The notes beneath the pieces were generated by a model, which was given only the letters and a program-made list of their open reading frames with translations, made no database searches and had not been told where the DNA came from. Both the position numbers and the translations under genes were made by a program. This document shows, piece by piece, positions 8,695 through 17,047 of a DNA stretch of 64,000 nucleotides (positions are counted from its first letter, which is position 1; every line of letters starts with the position of its first letter). This DNA comes from Enterobacter asburiae (GTDB lineage Bacteria; Pseudomonadota; Gammaproteobacteria; Enterobacterales; Enterobacteriaceae), in the NCBI RefSeq assembly GCF_008080435.1, contig NZ_VRKN01000019.1, positions 1 through 64,000 on the forward strand, in the 5' to 3' direction.

Positions 8695-10304
8695 TAGTAC
8701 CAGCCCGAGTCTTTGCCTACTTTCAGTGAGCGTTTTGCAGGTGATTTGAGAATTACCAAGCTATCGGCATCGTTTGGGGAAAGTGCGCCGTCAGGCTTCT
8801 TATCAACGAGGATTTTACCGGTAGAGTCTTTGGTGTATGTGGCCTGACTAAGTTCGGCAGTCAGCTTTGAAAGAAACTTCATTTTCGACGACAGAGAAAT
8901 TATTTCGCTCGGGTCGTACTTCATGCCGTTCACTGCTCGGTATGTATTCAGGAAAAGGGTTCGCAAATGCCACCATGATTGCGCCTTGAAGTTCCTGAAG
9001 AAATCCTTGTTCGCAATAATCCTTCCATTTGCATCCTTCATCATTGGCTTGTCCGGGTCCAGAACCCCACCACTGCCTTTGTAAGCATTGAAGGATACGG
9101 TAGGCTTGCCTGCTTTCTTGCGCTCATCGTTAATCTGCTTCGAGTCGCCTCTGCAGCCAGCACCTATGCCATCTGCATCGTAAAGAACGCTGCTGCATCC
9201 ATTTTCATCAGCCAGGTTGGTAGCTTTCACCACCGTCTGATAGATGTCGGAGCCTTTTCCACTCCACTCTTCGCACACATCGACCAGAATGCCTTTGCAT
9301 GAAGTGAAGGCGTTTTTATCGATACCTTCATCTGCGACATCCAGCGCCCCTTTTCTCTCGCCAGTTGGCTCAATGCCTAGTTTGATATGGGCATCAATGG
9401 CAGCCTGAACCCATGCGGAAGGAATAATCACTCCTTCAACGGAAGCGTTGTAGTCAATGTCTATTTCCTGCGCGACCGTCACTGGATCAAGAAGTTCGAC
9501 TTGCTTCTCATACCAGGCCTGGTCCTTACGAGGGTCATCTCTCCAGTGGAAGGTGAAAACCGGAATCTTTCCACCATGTCGACGAATGGCAAAGCTATTC
9601 GCGCTACCATTTGGCGTTGATATATCTTGTCGGCAGTTGGTCGTGGCAGAAAGCGAGGCGTCAACTAGCGTGGGGCGCTCAAGAAAAGCCGCTTCATCTA
9701 CAATGTAGAAGCTAGCTCGATCGCCTCGCCCTATGCCGTCGCCACACTCACCAGAGATAATAGAGCTGGTATGTGGAAACTTGATGCGCATGTGCGGCGC
9801 GTCTTTATCCCTGCTCCAGCCATTACGAAATTCCTTTGGTAGCAGAGACATGAACATGCGGGCTTTTTCAAGCAGAGATTTAGGTACGCCGATCTTATCT
9901 ACGTACTCTTCCTTTCGGCTACCGATGCCAACGCTTATGCCCTTGTTGAAGTTGCACACTGTGCATGCTAGAGCGACTGTAAGCCAGCTCATGCCCATGT
10001 CACGTGTCTTTTCAGTGATTCCCGGCTCTTGTGCTCTCCACCTGTCCATGAACCATTCCATCCATTCTTCCTGACGCGGGAAAAGCAGGAATGGGATATA
10101 TGACGGAAGTCCGCGCTCAGGGTTTCGCGGGTCATAAGTCATTCCCCAATCAATGATGAATTGAGCGGGATTGTCTTTGTAGAATGCTGATAACAGGGGA
10201 ATTGCATCAGGGTTATTCCGAATGCGCAAAATACGCTCCTGTCTCCACTCGAACACCTGAACATAATCCGGGTTTCGGAAGTCAAACGGGAAAGGTATTG
10301 GCAT
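8694..10304 (-). CDS. terL: Terminase large subunit
   Basis: A 536-residue packaging motor. The ATPase part has a Walker A-like KTRDMGMSW (residues 99-107) and Walker [10 protein letters not shown] with D203/E204. The nuclease part has GALDVADEG (D322), [10 protein letters not shown] and a C-terminal NDADSLVIL acidic site. It sits 3 nt after terS. It pumps DNA through the portal and cuts concatemers. The unusual Walker A lacks the canonical GK[ST], as is common in this branch. Confidence 0.92.
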   Translation of the reverse strand: MPIPFPFDFRNPDYVQVFEWRQERILRIRNNPDAIPLLSAFYKDNPAQFIIDWGMTYDPRNPERGLPSYIPFLLFPRQEEWMEWFMDRWRAQEPGITEKTRDMGMSWLTVALACTVCNFNKGISVGIGSRKEEYVDKIGVPKSLLEKARMFMSLLPKEFRNGWSRDKDAPHMRIKFPHTSSIISGECGDGIGRGDRASFYIVDEAAFLERPTLVDASLSATTNCRQDISTPNGSANSFAIRRHGGKIPVFTFHWRDDPRKDQAWYEKQVELLDPVTVAQEIDIDYNASVEGVIIPSAWVQAAIDAHIKLGIEPTGERKGALDVADEGIDKNAFTSCKGILVDVCEEWSGKGSDIYQTVVKATNLADENGCSSVLYDADGIGAGCRGDSKQINDERKKAGKPTVSFNAYKGSGGVLDPDKPMMKDANGRIIANKDFFRNFKAQSWWHLRTLFLNTYRAVNGMKYDPSEIISLSSKMKFLSKLTAELSQATYTKDSTGKILVDKKPDGALSPNDADSLVILKSPAKRSLKVGKDSGWY

Positions 10305-10307
10305 GAT

Positions 10308-10796
10308 TTAACCCATCAGGTCTTTGTATTTCTCTGCTGCTTCTTCAGGCGACATTTCAGTTTTCACTATTGGCCCACCGTTCGGGCCAGTGATTTCTTG
10401 AGCCGATACATCTTTTAGCCCAAGGTCTCTTGCGATTATATTCGCGTTAAGTAGGTCCGCTGCAGCCCCGGAGAATTTCTGGTCATAAATAACCTTCTCC
10501 GCTCGCGTAACGACCCCTAATAAATCTTGATTTGCTTTGTAGTTACGCCATGTGTCATCTGATATATCTAAGAACAGGCATAGTCCGGTTATCGTCATTG
10601 CCCTCATCTTTGGCAATGTGGCTACTGTAATTTCACCTTGGTATGAAAAAGCTTTCGACTCAAATAGAGGATGCTTCTCTACCCATTCAAAATACTCACA
10701 ACATGCCGCCCAAAGCGCATCTGCAGAATCAAACTTAGGATTCCGACCATGACTGCTTCGGGCCTCCCAGAATTTGTTTCCTTTTGGTGCGGCCAT
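10308..10796 (-). CDS. Terminase small subunit, P22 gp3-like
   Basis: A 162-residue protein that I recognise as close to P22 gp3. The N-terminus [20 protein letters not shown] and the block [20 protein letters not shown] are near-identical to P22, with the same length. The C-terminus diverges. Gp3 recognises the pac site, so headful packaging from a pac site, possibly within this gene as in P22, is inferred. The following TerL and head genes are not P22-like, a sign of mosaicism. Confidence 0.9.
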   Translation of the reverse strand: MAAPKGNKFWEARSSHGRNPKFDSADALWAACCEYFEWVEKHPLFESKAFSYQGEITVATLPKMRAMTITGLCLFLDISDDTWRNYKANQDLLGVVTRAEKVIYDQKFSGAAADLLNANIIARDLGLKDVSAQEITGPNGGPIVKTEMSPEEAAEKYKDLMG

Positions 10797-10801
10797 GTTA
10801 T

Positions 10802-10987
10802 TTACTCTTCAGTTTCGTATTGGACTGTGTACTGATTGACCTTCTGCAGGTTATAGCTGCGTATGCCATTTGTGAGTTTCACTATCAGAAACCCATCTTT
10901 AATCACCGGCTCAACCTTCGACTCAAAGTTTTCCCAGCTGAATCCGTCCTGGTGAATGGAAATCAGGAATTTGTTAATTTTCGCCAT
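10802..10987 (-). CDS. Small phage protein of unknown function
   Basis: A 61-residue protein ([18 protein letters not shown]...) between the terminase small subunit and three small head-region genes. It is compact and charged with no membrane segment. Tight packing (5 nt before terS, 8 nt after the preceding gene) supports that it is real. Function unknown. Confidence 0.6.
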   Translation of the reverse strand: MAKINKFLISIHQDGFSWENFESKVEPVIKDGFLIVKLTNGIRSYNLQKVNQYTVQYETEE

Positions 10988-10995
10988 TTTTCACC

Positions 10996-11199
10996 TCAGC
11001 TTGAGGCCATATGACCAGCGGCGATCAGCTTGGTCAGCAGGTTGTTGAAGTCAGCCTGTGTAGGCGCTGCTGTTAACTGAGCAGTGAATGTCATCTGCTT
11101 AACTGTACCCGCAGTAGTGGTAGTTGCTGCCACTGGGGTTTCTGATGCTTTTGCTACGCTTACTGCTTCGCCCGACTGAGCGACTACGATTGCTGGCAT
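10996..11199 (-). CDS. Small head-fibre-like phage protein
   Basis: A 67-residue Ala/Thr-rich protein. Its C-terminal part (TAAPTQADFNNLLTKLIAAGHM) resembles the end of the short head fibre family (Phage_fiber_2, phi29 gp8.5-related). The match is over a short region and is tentative. It is packed with small genes upstream of terS. Confidence 0.5.
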   Translation of the reverse strand: MPAIVVAQSGEAVSVAKASETPVAATTTTAGTVKQMTFTAQLTAAPTQADFNNLLTKLIAAGHMASS

Positions 11200-11207
11200 G
11201 ATTTCAC

Positions 11208-11456
11208 CTATGCGTTAACGATAATAATTGCGTCAGCGTTAAGTGGCTTGACGTATACAGGAGTGCCAGAAGAGGCGTGATAAATGTACTGAGTCAAAGA
11301 AGATCCGCTGAATGGGAGGCCAATAAGGTTTCCCGGTGCTGATGTTGACTGGCAGATATATGCCTCAGTACCAGAGATAGCGATGGTTGCCTCTGCGGTT
11401 CCATCATAGACCTGAGTCCACACGCCTTTAGGTGCGGGTACGTTTAGTAATTGCAT
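11208..11456 (-). CDS. Small phage structural protein, unassigned
   Basis: An 82-residue beta-rich protein with no recognised family, 8 nt upstream of the head-fibre-like gene. Composition and position among possible decoration proteins suggest a virion surface protein, but this is only inference. Confidence 0.5.
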   Translation of the reverse strand: MQLLNVPAPKGVWTQVYDGTAEATIAISGTEAYICQSTSAPGNLIGLPFSGSSLTQYIYHASSGTPVYVKPLNADAIIIVNA

Positions 11457-11464
11457 TTTTCACC

Positions 11465-11968
11465 TTAAGGGTTAGGAACCATCTGTTCAGCTACGAGAAG
11501 AATGGCTGTGGCTGTGAATGTCGCGCCGTTCGAGACGATGGTGATGTCACTACCGTTAGTCGCCAGGTTGCCGTCTTTGTCGACACTAAAGAATGTCGGG
11601 AATGATAGAGCATCCACCGTTACCTGAGCATCACGCGTTTTACTCAGCGTGTTGCCGTTTGTCTGCGGGAAGTCAATGGTCATGCTGCGGTTAGTAGACG
11701 ATCCGCTCCATGCACCAATAACGTTTACTTTGAACGTACAGGTAGCATCCACGTTGAAGACGTTGAACTTGTTTGTTGTCGTGTTGAAAAACGGCGACAG
11801 GTTTCCTGTATGCGGCAAAGCTTTAATCAGGTTAATCAGGTTGGTTGCCGTCGTAGGAATGACAAGGTTTAGCCCTGAAAAGTAGCACTCTGATTTCTGC
11901 CTTGTTGAAGACGCTGGACCGGCTGGACCCTGAGGTCCAGGGATAGCTCCAAATGGATAAAGCGACAT
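11465..11968 (-). CDS. Phage protein with collagen-like N-terminus
   Basis: A 167-residue protein with a short Gly-X-Y run GAIPGPQGPAGPAS (residues 7-20) followed by a beta-rich domain. Collagen-like stalks joined to small globular domains occur in phage head fibres and tail accessory proteins. It is the first gene of the small-protein group before terS. A virion decoration role is a reasonable guess, not shown. Confidence 0.55.
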   Translation of the reverse strand: MSLYPFGAIPGPQGPAGPASSTRQKSECYFSGLNLVIPTTATNLINLIKALPHTGNLSPFFNTTTNKFNVFNVDATCTFKVNVIGAWSGSSTNRSMTIDFPQTNGNTLSKTRDAQVTVDALSFPTFFSVDKDGNLATNGSDITIVSNGATFTATAILLVAEQMVPNP

Positions 11969-12117
11969 GCTCTCTCCTTAGCGCAGCGGTTTCTCTGCTT
12001 CTCAGTAGTGATTGGTTACTTACGGCTTACCCGTCAGCAAGATGTGATCACCATCCTTGCGGGGTTACACAGATCATTATCGAAGCCCCTCAGTGAAGGG
12101 CTCCTGTAATGCCGCGA

Positions 12118-12636
12118 TCAGCCAATAAGTAATTCCGGCTGCGTTACCTGCATGATGTGCTCATGCTCGAGCTCCAGAACGCGCTTCTCTTTCTTCCGCT
12201 CGTTCATCAACCGGCTGCCGATCGTGCCTTTCAGCTTTGAGCGAGTTTCTTTGATGGCGAAGCGGTGCTGCATTTCTTCACCCATGGCTACTCTTCGGCT
12301 CAGTTGCTCCGCCATCCAGTTAAAGGCATTGATGTAGCACTCCTTTACTGCGGCAGCTGTTTTCCCAGTGAACCCCATCACGAGCATCATGCATCCGTCT
12401 CGGGTGATGTTATACATCGGCTGAACATCGCCATTTTTATCAATGAAATCAACGGGCGCAAAATTGCGCTGGGTGAAGTCATCGGAGCATTTCAGGTTGC
12501 GTATGGCGCGCAAAACGTCTTTGTGTCGCTTGCCAAAGTAGTCCGCCACTTTGAGTGATGTGGTGATTATCTTGTTATCGAGAGTCGTGACCATTTCACG
12601 AAAATCGAAAGCCGGAATAACTGACGGATTATTCAT
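12118..12636 (-). CDS. Rha family phage regulatory protein
   Basis: A 172-residue protein. The region from about residue 14 to 100 (VTTLDNKIITTSLKVADYFGKRHKDVLRAI, then YNITRDGCMMLVMGFTGKTA) is the Rha/pRha domain. Rha proteins are phage regulators whose expression can block growth of some phages in integration-host-factor mutants. The start at 12636 follows AAAGG with 8 nt spacing; an upstream extension lacks this site. It lies alone between the lysis operon terminator and the head genes. Confidence 0.85.
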   Translation of the reverse strand: MNNPSVIPAFDFREMVTTLDNKIITTSLKVADYFGKRHKDVLRAIRNLKCSDDFTQRNFAPVDFIDKNGDVQPMYNITRDGCMMLVMGFTGKTAAAVKECYINAFNWMAEQLSRRVAMGEEMQHRFAIKETRSKLKGTIGSRLMNERKKEKRVLELEHEHIMQVTQPELLIG

Positions 12637-12789
12637 AGCGTGTACCTTTCTTTGAGATGAACCTTTGCCGCATAGGAAATCAGCCCGTCGAGGCTCGCCA
12701 GCACTAACTGACTTCCTCAAAGGCTCATTTCAAAGGATATGGTTCGACGTGGTTTGAATGCGCTGCGGTGCGCGGTGAAATGCGGATAC

Positions 12790-12817
12790 AAAAAAGCCCC
12801 GGCGATTGCCGAGGCTC
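12790..12817 (-). terminator. Terminator after the lysis cassette
   Basis: On the minus strand a GC-rich stem (GCCTCGGC / GCCGGGGC, 4-nt loop) is followed by TTTTTTG. It lies downstream of Rz1 and before the Rha gene, so it could separate lysis from later genes or be read through by Q-modified polymerase. Confidence 0.75.
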
Positions 12818-12903
12818 AGAATTTTGTTTTTGAGACTTGATGATTTTTCTTCAGCTGGACTGCTCACAGCATGAATGACTTTTACTACTTTCATTTCTCG
12901 ATT

Positions 12904-13158
12904 TCAATTTATTTTTCTCGCCTCTTCAATTTTCCGAATTGACGCCTTATCTAAGTTGCACTGCCCCAGGGCAGACAGCAGGCTGACATTCAGGTCCAGG
13001 CTTTGGCCCCATGACATGGGGTCAGGTATTGCCGGTTGCTGCGTCTCAGCCGTGAGGTTTACCGGGAGGGGAACCACCGGCACCCTGACGTAGACTGTCC
13101 GCGTATTGTTGCATCCGCTTAACTGCGCCATCAGGAACAGGACGGCGAGCACAGTCAT
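12904..13158 (-). CDS. Rz1: Rz1-like outer membrane spanin lipoprotein
   Basis: An 84-residue protein with a lipoprotein signal ending in the lipobox LSGC (Cys16) and a proline-containing mature part. It is encoded out of frame within and beyond the 3' end of the Rz gene, the classical embedded spanin layout. With Rz it would bridge and fuse inner and outer membranes in the last lysis step. The start at 13158 is chosen because it places the signal peptide directly at the N-terminus; a longer frame upstream adds a charged, non-signal segment. Confidence 0.85.
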   Translation of the reverse strand: MTVLAVLFLMAQLSGCNNTRTVYVRVPVVPLPVNLTAETQQPAIPDPMSWGQSLDLNVSLLSALGQCNLDKASIRKIEEARKIN

Positions 13159-13435
13159 CGTTCGCAACAGCAACCTTGATATCTGCCGAGGCTCCCGATG
13201 CGTCCAGTGCGATCTGCTCTTTTGCATGCTGATTGGCCTCGGAGATGGTGTTGAAGATGGTCATGGTGTTCAGGACGTTAGAGGTCACGGTTTCAGCGGC
13301 GTTAATCTGCTGCTCTGCGGTTTTCGCTCGCGCCTGCTGCTTACTGGCGGCGTTGTGGTAGTGCATTGCCAGCCAGCCAAGGCAGACAATCAGGCATGCC
13401 ACCACCGCGGCGATAATGGCGGTAAGGCGGCTCAT
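13046..13435 (-). CDS. Rz: Rz-like inner membrane spanin
   Basis: A 129-residue protein with one N-terminal membrane segment (about 5-24) and a periplasmic alpha-helical, Ala/Gln-rich region (about 30-80), as in i-spanins. It starts with an ATGA overlap to the endolysin gene. The Rz1 frame begins inside it. Together they form the two-component spanin of Gram-negative phages. Confidence 0.85.
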   Translation of the reverse strand: MSRLTAIIAAVVACLIVCLGWLAMHYHNAASKQQARAKTAEQQINAAETVTSNVLNTMTIFNTISEANQHAKEQIALDASGASADIKVAVANDDCARRPVPDGAVKRMQQYADSLRQGAGGSPPGKPHG

Positions 13436-13962
13436 TTCACACCATCCAGACAGAGCGCCTTTTCTTTCCCGGCGCGAGTTACCAGACCAGGAAGAACCTT
13501 TCCGCCACCCCAGACCCAGCGAGGGAACTGGTTACATGCCGCCGTGATGTCCCCACTTCTGAGAAGAGAGAACATCGTGGAGGTGCGCATGTTTCCGCAG
13601 CCAGCACGAAACGTTACCGATACAACTGCCGAGAAAGCATTGTCAGACAGCTTGCGCCCATTCCCGTAGCGGTTAACGCAGGACTCAGCATCAAGGATGT
13701 TGCGCTCCCACTCGGCTGCGATCTGCTGGTCAGACTTAACGGTGCCGAGTTTCACGCCATGCGTGTTCCCCATACCGTCAGTCAGCACACCCGCCGGGCA
13801 GACATACGGATCACGTCGGCAAGATTCAGCGTTGCCGATTAACTCCAGCCCGCGTTCGTTTGTTCTGACGTGGCCCGCATTCATCACAATCGCGATGATC
13901 GTTCCGACGGAGCAGACAATGCCCGCCGCGCCGCTTTTCTTACTCAGTTTCAACTGGGCCAC
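13432..13962 (-). CDS. SAR endolysin, P22-type lysozyme (GH24)
   Basis: A 176-residue muramidase. An N-terminal weakly hydrophobic segment (about 12-29, Gly/Ala-rich) looks like a signal-anchor-release domain. The catalytic set E46, C55 and T61 keeps the spacing of the T4 Glu-Asp-Thr triad, with Cys in place of Asp as in P22-type enzymes. It cleaves peptidoglycan after release from the membrane. The start is GTG at 13962, 8 nt after GGAG, overlapping the holin gene by 23 nt. Confidence 0.9.
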   Translation of the reverse strand: MAQLKLSKKSGAAGIVCSVGTIIAIVMNAGHVRTNERGLELIGNAESCRRDPYVCPAGVLTDGMGNTHGVKLGTVKSDQQIAAEWERNILDAESCVNRYGNGRKLSDNAFSAVVSVTFRAGCGNMRTSTMFSLLRSGDITAACNQFPRWVWGGGKVLPGLVTRAGKEKALCLDGVK

Positions 13963-14260
13963 CGGAAATTCTCCGCATTGCCTCCGTTACCACCTCGGCG
14001 GTAGCCGGGCGATCGGAGTGGGGTTTTTTGCCTACGTCAGATAAGTAGTTTTCCAGCAGCTGGGTGCGTTTCCTCTCCTCAGCCATACGCTCACGCTCTT
14101 CTTTCCGTTTTGCGTAATAAGTTTTTATCGTGAAGAACGCCGATATCAGTGCGCCGATAATAAACACGTAATCCTGCAGGCTAAGTAAAGAGAACAGGCC
14201 CAAGGCCGCCGACCACCAGTACGGCAGATCGTGTCCATTTGTTGGGTTCATACGTTGCAT
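13940..14260 (-). CDS. Phage holin
   Basis: A 106-residue protein with two hydrophobic stretches (about 14-28 and 31-49) followed by a highly charged helix (KRKEERERMAEERKR) on the cytoplasmic side. This is typical of class II holins, which time lysis by opening the inner membrane. The start at 14260 has GGAGGT 5 nt upstream; a second ATG three codons on is too far. It is the first gene of the late lysis cassette. Confidence 0.8.
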   Translation of the reverse strand: MQRMNPTNGHDLPYWWSAALGLFSLLSLQDYVFIIGALISAFFTIKTYYAKRKEERERMAEERKRTQLLENYLSDVGKKPHSDRPATAEVVTEAMRRISGGPVETE

Positions 14261-14356
14261 TCCACACCTCCGGCTTCGGGGTGCTGTGTCGTAGTAAGAG
14301 AAAGGCCGTCAGACACGATTGCTACGGGGCATCTGAAAGTGATTGTCTGCGGCCGA

Positions 14357-14382
14357 AATAAAAAAGCCCGCGACAGGCGGGC
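14357..14382 (-). terminator. Late-leader terminator before holin (tR'-like)
   Basis: Minus-strand hairpin GCCCGC/GCGGGC with a 5-nt loop followed by TTTTTTATTT. It is the second of two terminators between the late promoter and the holin gene, where a Q-dependent terminator is expected. Confidence 0.75.
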
Positions 14383-14460
14383 AATATGGGGGTAAGGCAA
14401 TGTCGGCTCGTTGGCCGAAGGGTCCCAGGCAGTGGGTTCTGTGTGCGGCGTGCCGCAAAT

Positions 14461-14488
14461 AAAAAAAGCCCCGCACGATGGCGAGGCT
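14461..14488 (-). terminator. Late-leader terminator, promoter-proximal (tR'-like)
   Basis: Minus-strand hairpin (AGCCTCGC / GCGGGGCT) followed by TTTTTTTATTT, about 55-70 nt downstream of the predicted late promoter. It would stop unmodified polymerase, so that lysis and head genes need Q. Confidence 0.75.
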
Positions 14489-14541
14489 CTTAATTCTTTG
14501 TCGACCTACGAAGCTATGGCGACGATATCAGATTTACATGA

Positions 14542-14570
14542 AATATATGCGTTTCAATCCAGTTTTGCAA
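14542..14570 (-). promoter_or_regulatory. Late promoter pR'
   Basis: On the minus strand TTGCAA (14570-14565), a 17-bp spacer and TATATT (14547-14542). It overlaps the end of the Q gene and is followed by two terminators and then the lysis genes, the layout of lambdoid late promoters. The Q binding site itself was not identified. Confidence 0.65.
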
Positions 14571-15243
14571 GACTTGAGTCTAAATTTGTCGCCTTTTGTT
14601 GTGAACGTGATCGCGTAACCTGCAATAAAGCCCCGCCATCCAGGCGCAGGAAGATACGTCGCATATCAACCCAGCGGTCCGTAAAGGTCTCTGACCAGTT
14701 CTTTGGTGTTACGCCGACCAGTTCCGCCAGCACCTGATATTCGTACGTCTCACGGCCTGCCAATTCAGCTTTGACGTCCTGCGCCGCCAGCCAGATAAGC
14801 TTCTTCAGTCGCTCCATCGTCTTGCCGGCCACCTTCTTCGCGCCGAGGTGCTCCCGGAACTCTGCCCACGCCCACTGGGTGATCGCCACCTGGTATTCAA
14901 AGCGGATATTCTCGCTGTAGTTCCAGAGCAGCCATGCTTTCTGGTTGTCTTCCAGCGACAGAACAGCGCGGCGCCACGATGCAGTCACGAACTCAACCGG
15001 GCCGACCAGCGCGATTGACGATCCCTTGGCCCGGGACTGGTTGCCGCTCATCGCCGGTCCGTCCGGGTTAACTTTGCGTCCGGTGACCGGGTCGGTGATT
15101 TTCTTCCGTCCCCGGCTGCGCGCCGTCGCGGTGAACTGCGCGTTCTCGGCGAAAGCTACCAGTTGCCCTTTCGTCGCCCCGCTCAGATCTGCGGTTGCCA
15201 CAATGAGCTGCTGACGTACGTATTCCAGTTGCTGACTGTTCAT
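14554..15243 (-). CDS. Q: Late antiterminator Q
   Basis: A 229-residue protein with an N-terminus (MNSQQLEYVRQQLIVATADLSG) like phage 82-type Q proteins, which load onto polymerase paused at the late promoter and make it read through terminators. It ends right at the predicted late promoter and two terminators. Its start overlaps the upstream small gene by 4 nt. It is the last gene of the pR early transcript. Confidence 0.82.
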   Translation of the reverse strand: MNSQQLEYVRQQLIVATADLSGATKGQLVAFAENAQFTATARSRGRKKITDPVTGRKVNPDGPAMSGNQSRAKGSSIALVGPVEFVTASWRRAVLSLEDNQKAWLLWNYSENIRFEYQVAITQWAWAEFREHLGAKKVAGKTMERLKKLIWLAAQDVKAELAGRETYEYQVLAELVGVTPKNWSETFTDRWVDMRRIFLRLDGGALLQVTRSRSQQKATNLDSSLAKLD

Positions 15244-15380
15244 TGTGCGGCTCCTGCAGGATGATAGATGCGAACGAAGTTACGGAGAATGCGGTAATCG
15301 ACCAGCACGGAACCCGGGCGGCGGTAAATCCGGAGGCGCTGCCAGCGCGCTCGGAGTATCTCGATCGTTTCTTGCTTCAT
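15240..15380 (-). CDS. Small basic phage protein before Q
   Basis: A 46-residue, Arg-rich protein (MKQETIEILRARWQRLRIYRR...). The start at 15380 overlaps the upstream gene by ATGA, and the stop overlaps the Q start by ATGA, so it is embedded in a coupled chain. A longer frame upstream is possible but would run through the neighbour. Function unknown. Confidence 0.6.
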   Translation of the reverse strand: MKQETIEILRARWQRLRIYRRPGSVLVDYRILRNFVRIYHPAGAAQ

Positions 15381-15601
15381 GCAGCCCCCTCCATGACTTG
15401 CGCATAGTTCAGATACAGACCCCAGCAACTGACAAGCAACCTCGCCTTCACAACAGTTTTCTCTTCGTTGCACCACCTGCAGAACCAGTTAACAGCACCT
15501 TCGATCTCTTGCTTAACCTTGCCGGCATTATCGAAGTGCACCGGGTAGACAACATCATCGAAAATAGCCGCCGTGGTCATTGGGTATTGGATTTTACTCA
15601 T
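15377..15601 (-). CDS. Small phage protein between ninG and the Q region
   Basis: A 74-residue protein with no recognised family, coupled by 4-nt overlaps to ninG upstream and the 46-residue gene downstream. It contains a WFCRWC motif but no clear metal-site pattern. Function unknown. Confidence 0.6.
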   Translation of the reverse strand: MSKIQYPMTTAAIFDDVVYPVHFDNAGKVKQEIEGAVNWFCRWCNEEKTVVKARLLVSCWGLYLNYAQVMEGAA

Positions 15602-16209
15602 GCTGCCTCCTGCTGTTTCAGTGCGCGAAGTTCTGCTCTGGCCTTGGCGCGGATGCCGCCCAGCTCTTCACGGGTGTATCGGTGGGTTTCGTTGTTGGAT
15701 TCCAGCGCCAGCACGCGCCCTTCGCCGATCATCCCAACCAGCGCGGCACGGTACGCCTCGATATTCCCTGATTTATGAACGTTGCAGACTGGACACTGTA
15801 ACCACAAATTATCTGGGTTGAAGCGCAGCTGAGGTGCAGCCGCTGTGGTGCGGTAATGTCCGGCATGCCACACAAAAGCGCTCTTAGTGCCGCATGAGAT
15901 GCAGCCATAGCCGGCGGCCAGCAGCATTTCGCGACGCCAGTCGTTGAAGGCACGCTGAGTCATCTGCACCCAGTGACGGATAGGCTTGAGCTCGCTGCGC
16001 CGTGCTGCGCGCCGTTGGCGGCCTGCCTTCTCTTCGGTGCGCTGACGCTGCGCTTCCTTCTGCTTAGCGGATTCACGGGCTTTTGCTGTCTGTTCTTTTC
16101 CGATCGCGCTGGCGCATTCGAAGCTGCAAACTACTTGCCCGTCGCGTACCGGGTGGAACCACTGGCGACAGGCTTTATGGGCGCACTTGCGGCGCGGTAA
16201 CTTAGCCAT
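15598..16209 (-). CDS. ninG: NinG (Rap) recombination protein
   Basis: A 203-residue protein recognised as NinG. It has an N-terminal Cys cluster (C9, C14, C28, C32), a basic coiled region (about 40-75) and a C-terminal HNH-like part with CISCG, HAGHYR and CPVCNVHKSGN. Lambda Rap is a structure-specific nuclease acting on branched recombination intermediates. It overlaps ninE by 8 nt. Confidence 0.9.
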   Translation of the reverse strand: MAKLPRRKCAHKACRQWFHPVRDGQVVCSFECASAIGKEQTAKARESAKQKEAQRQRTEEKAGRQRRAARRSELKPIRHWVQMTQRAFNDWRREMLLAAGYGCISCGTKSAFVWHAGHYRTTAAAPQLRFNPDNLWLQCPVCNVHKSGNIEAYRAALVGMIGEGRVLALESNNETHRYTREELGGIRAKARAELRALKQQEAA

Positions 16210-16372
16210 GCGCCCTCCTCGCCGCGAGGCGCAGCCATTTCTGATCCACCAGGCGGGCGGTGTAGCCTTTCAGTGTCGGGATGTCGGACGGCTTAACCGC
16301 GGGCTTTCGCTGGCGACGCGCAGGAACGCGGAAGATTTGATTGGTGATGACGCGGGAAAGTGGAGTAGACAT
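16202..16372 (-). CDS. ninE: NinE family protein
   Basis: A 56-residue basic protein (MSTPLSRVITNQIFRVPARR..., ending LRLAARRAHG). It fits the NinE family by length, the GYTARLVDQKWLR block and its place between ninB and ninG. Its ATG overlaps the ninB TGA by one base. The molecular role of NinE is unknown. Confidence 0.8.
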   Translation of the reverse strand: MSTPLSRVITNQIFRVPARRQRKPAVKPSDIPTLKGYTARLVDQKWLRLAARRAHG

Positions 16373-16827
16373 CACGCCTCCTGCTTATCGCGCAGTTGCT
16401 GGTACTCGCAACTTTGGGGAATGGTCAGGTGGCAGCCGATATTCATCGCCCAGGCTTCGACCTTGCACAGGAAGATGTACATTTCGCCCGTTTCCAGCTC
16501 TGACGTATGACGTAGGGATTGGACGGTGGTGACCTCGCCAGACACGACGTCTACACGGTCCTTGCTTTCGTAGCCGAGATAGGTGTGCTTCATCGCGTCT
16601 TTGACCCACTCAGGCGTAGCGAAGGTCTTGCCGCGGGCGACGAGGTACTCGCTGATTTCCGTGTACCACATGTGGCTGAGCGCGTTCTGAGACAGACTGC
16701 GCTTCTCGCGCCACGGTTTAACCTGCAGGCGGAAGCATTGCCCGGCATCCAGCAATGGCTGAATCTGCTGGCCGATGGCCGCGAAGTTACCGCGATGGAG
16801 TTTGATGCCGTCTACTGGCAGAGTCAC
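16372..16827 (-). CDS. ninB: NinB (Orf) recombination mediator
   Basis: A 151-residue protein recognised as NinB/Orf, which in lambda binds single-stranded DNA and SSB and can replace RecFOR functions. Family blocks include WREKRSLSQNALSHMWYTEI and GEMYIFLCKVEAWA. The start is GTG with AGGAGG 4 nt upstream; it follows a short upstream ORF whose stop overlaps it. It is the first of the nin genes. Confidence 0.88.
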   Translation of the reverse strand: MTLPVDGIKLHRGNFAAIGQQIQPLLDAGQCFRLQVKPWREKRSLSQNALSHMWYTEISEYLVARGKTFATPEWVKDAMKHTYLGYESKDRVDVVSGEVTTVQSLRHTSELETGEMYIFLCKVEAWAMNIGCHLTIPQSCEYQQLRDKQEA

Positions 16828-16919
16828 ACGGCCTCCTTAACGGAAACCGCAGAATGCAGAAAATCGCAGGTGCATTTCTGCATCTGTGACAAGGTGAGGA
16901 GTTCAGATTGTGGTCGCAT
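16824..16919 (-). CDS. Possible 31-residue leader ORF upstream of ninB
   Basis: An ATG at 16919 preceded by AAGGGG with about 6 nt spacing opens a 31-codon frame. Its TGA overlaps the ninB GTG start. The peptide (MRPQSELLTLSQMQ...) matches no family I know. It may be a genuine small protein or only a translation-coupling leader. Confidence 0.35.
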   Translation of the reverse strand: MRPQSELLTLSQMQKCTCDFLHSAVSVKEAV

Positions 16920-16941
16920 TTAAGTCCCCTTAAATGCGAAG

Positions 16942-16976
16942 AAGTCACCGCCGGGTGCTCAGTCCTGCGGTGACTT
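16942..16976. terminator. Hairpin in the 128-nt gap before the nin genes
   Basis: A perfect 10-bp stem AAGTCACCGC / GCGGTGACTT with a 15-nt loop lies downstream of the minus-strand gene ending at 17048. There is no clean T-run after it, so it may be a weak terminator, an RNA stability element or an operator-like site. Confidence 0.4.
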
Positions 16977-17047
16977 AATTATGGCTGGCTGATAACGAAT
17001 AATCAAACGTTGCTTGACGTTTAGTTATGCGTCGAATTGACTGGGTG

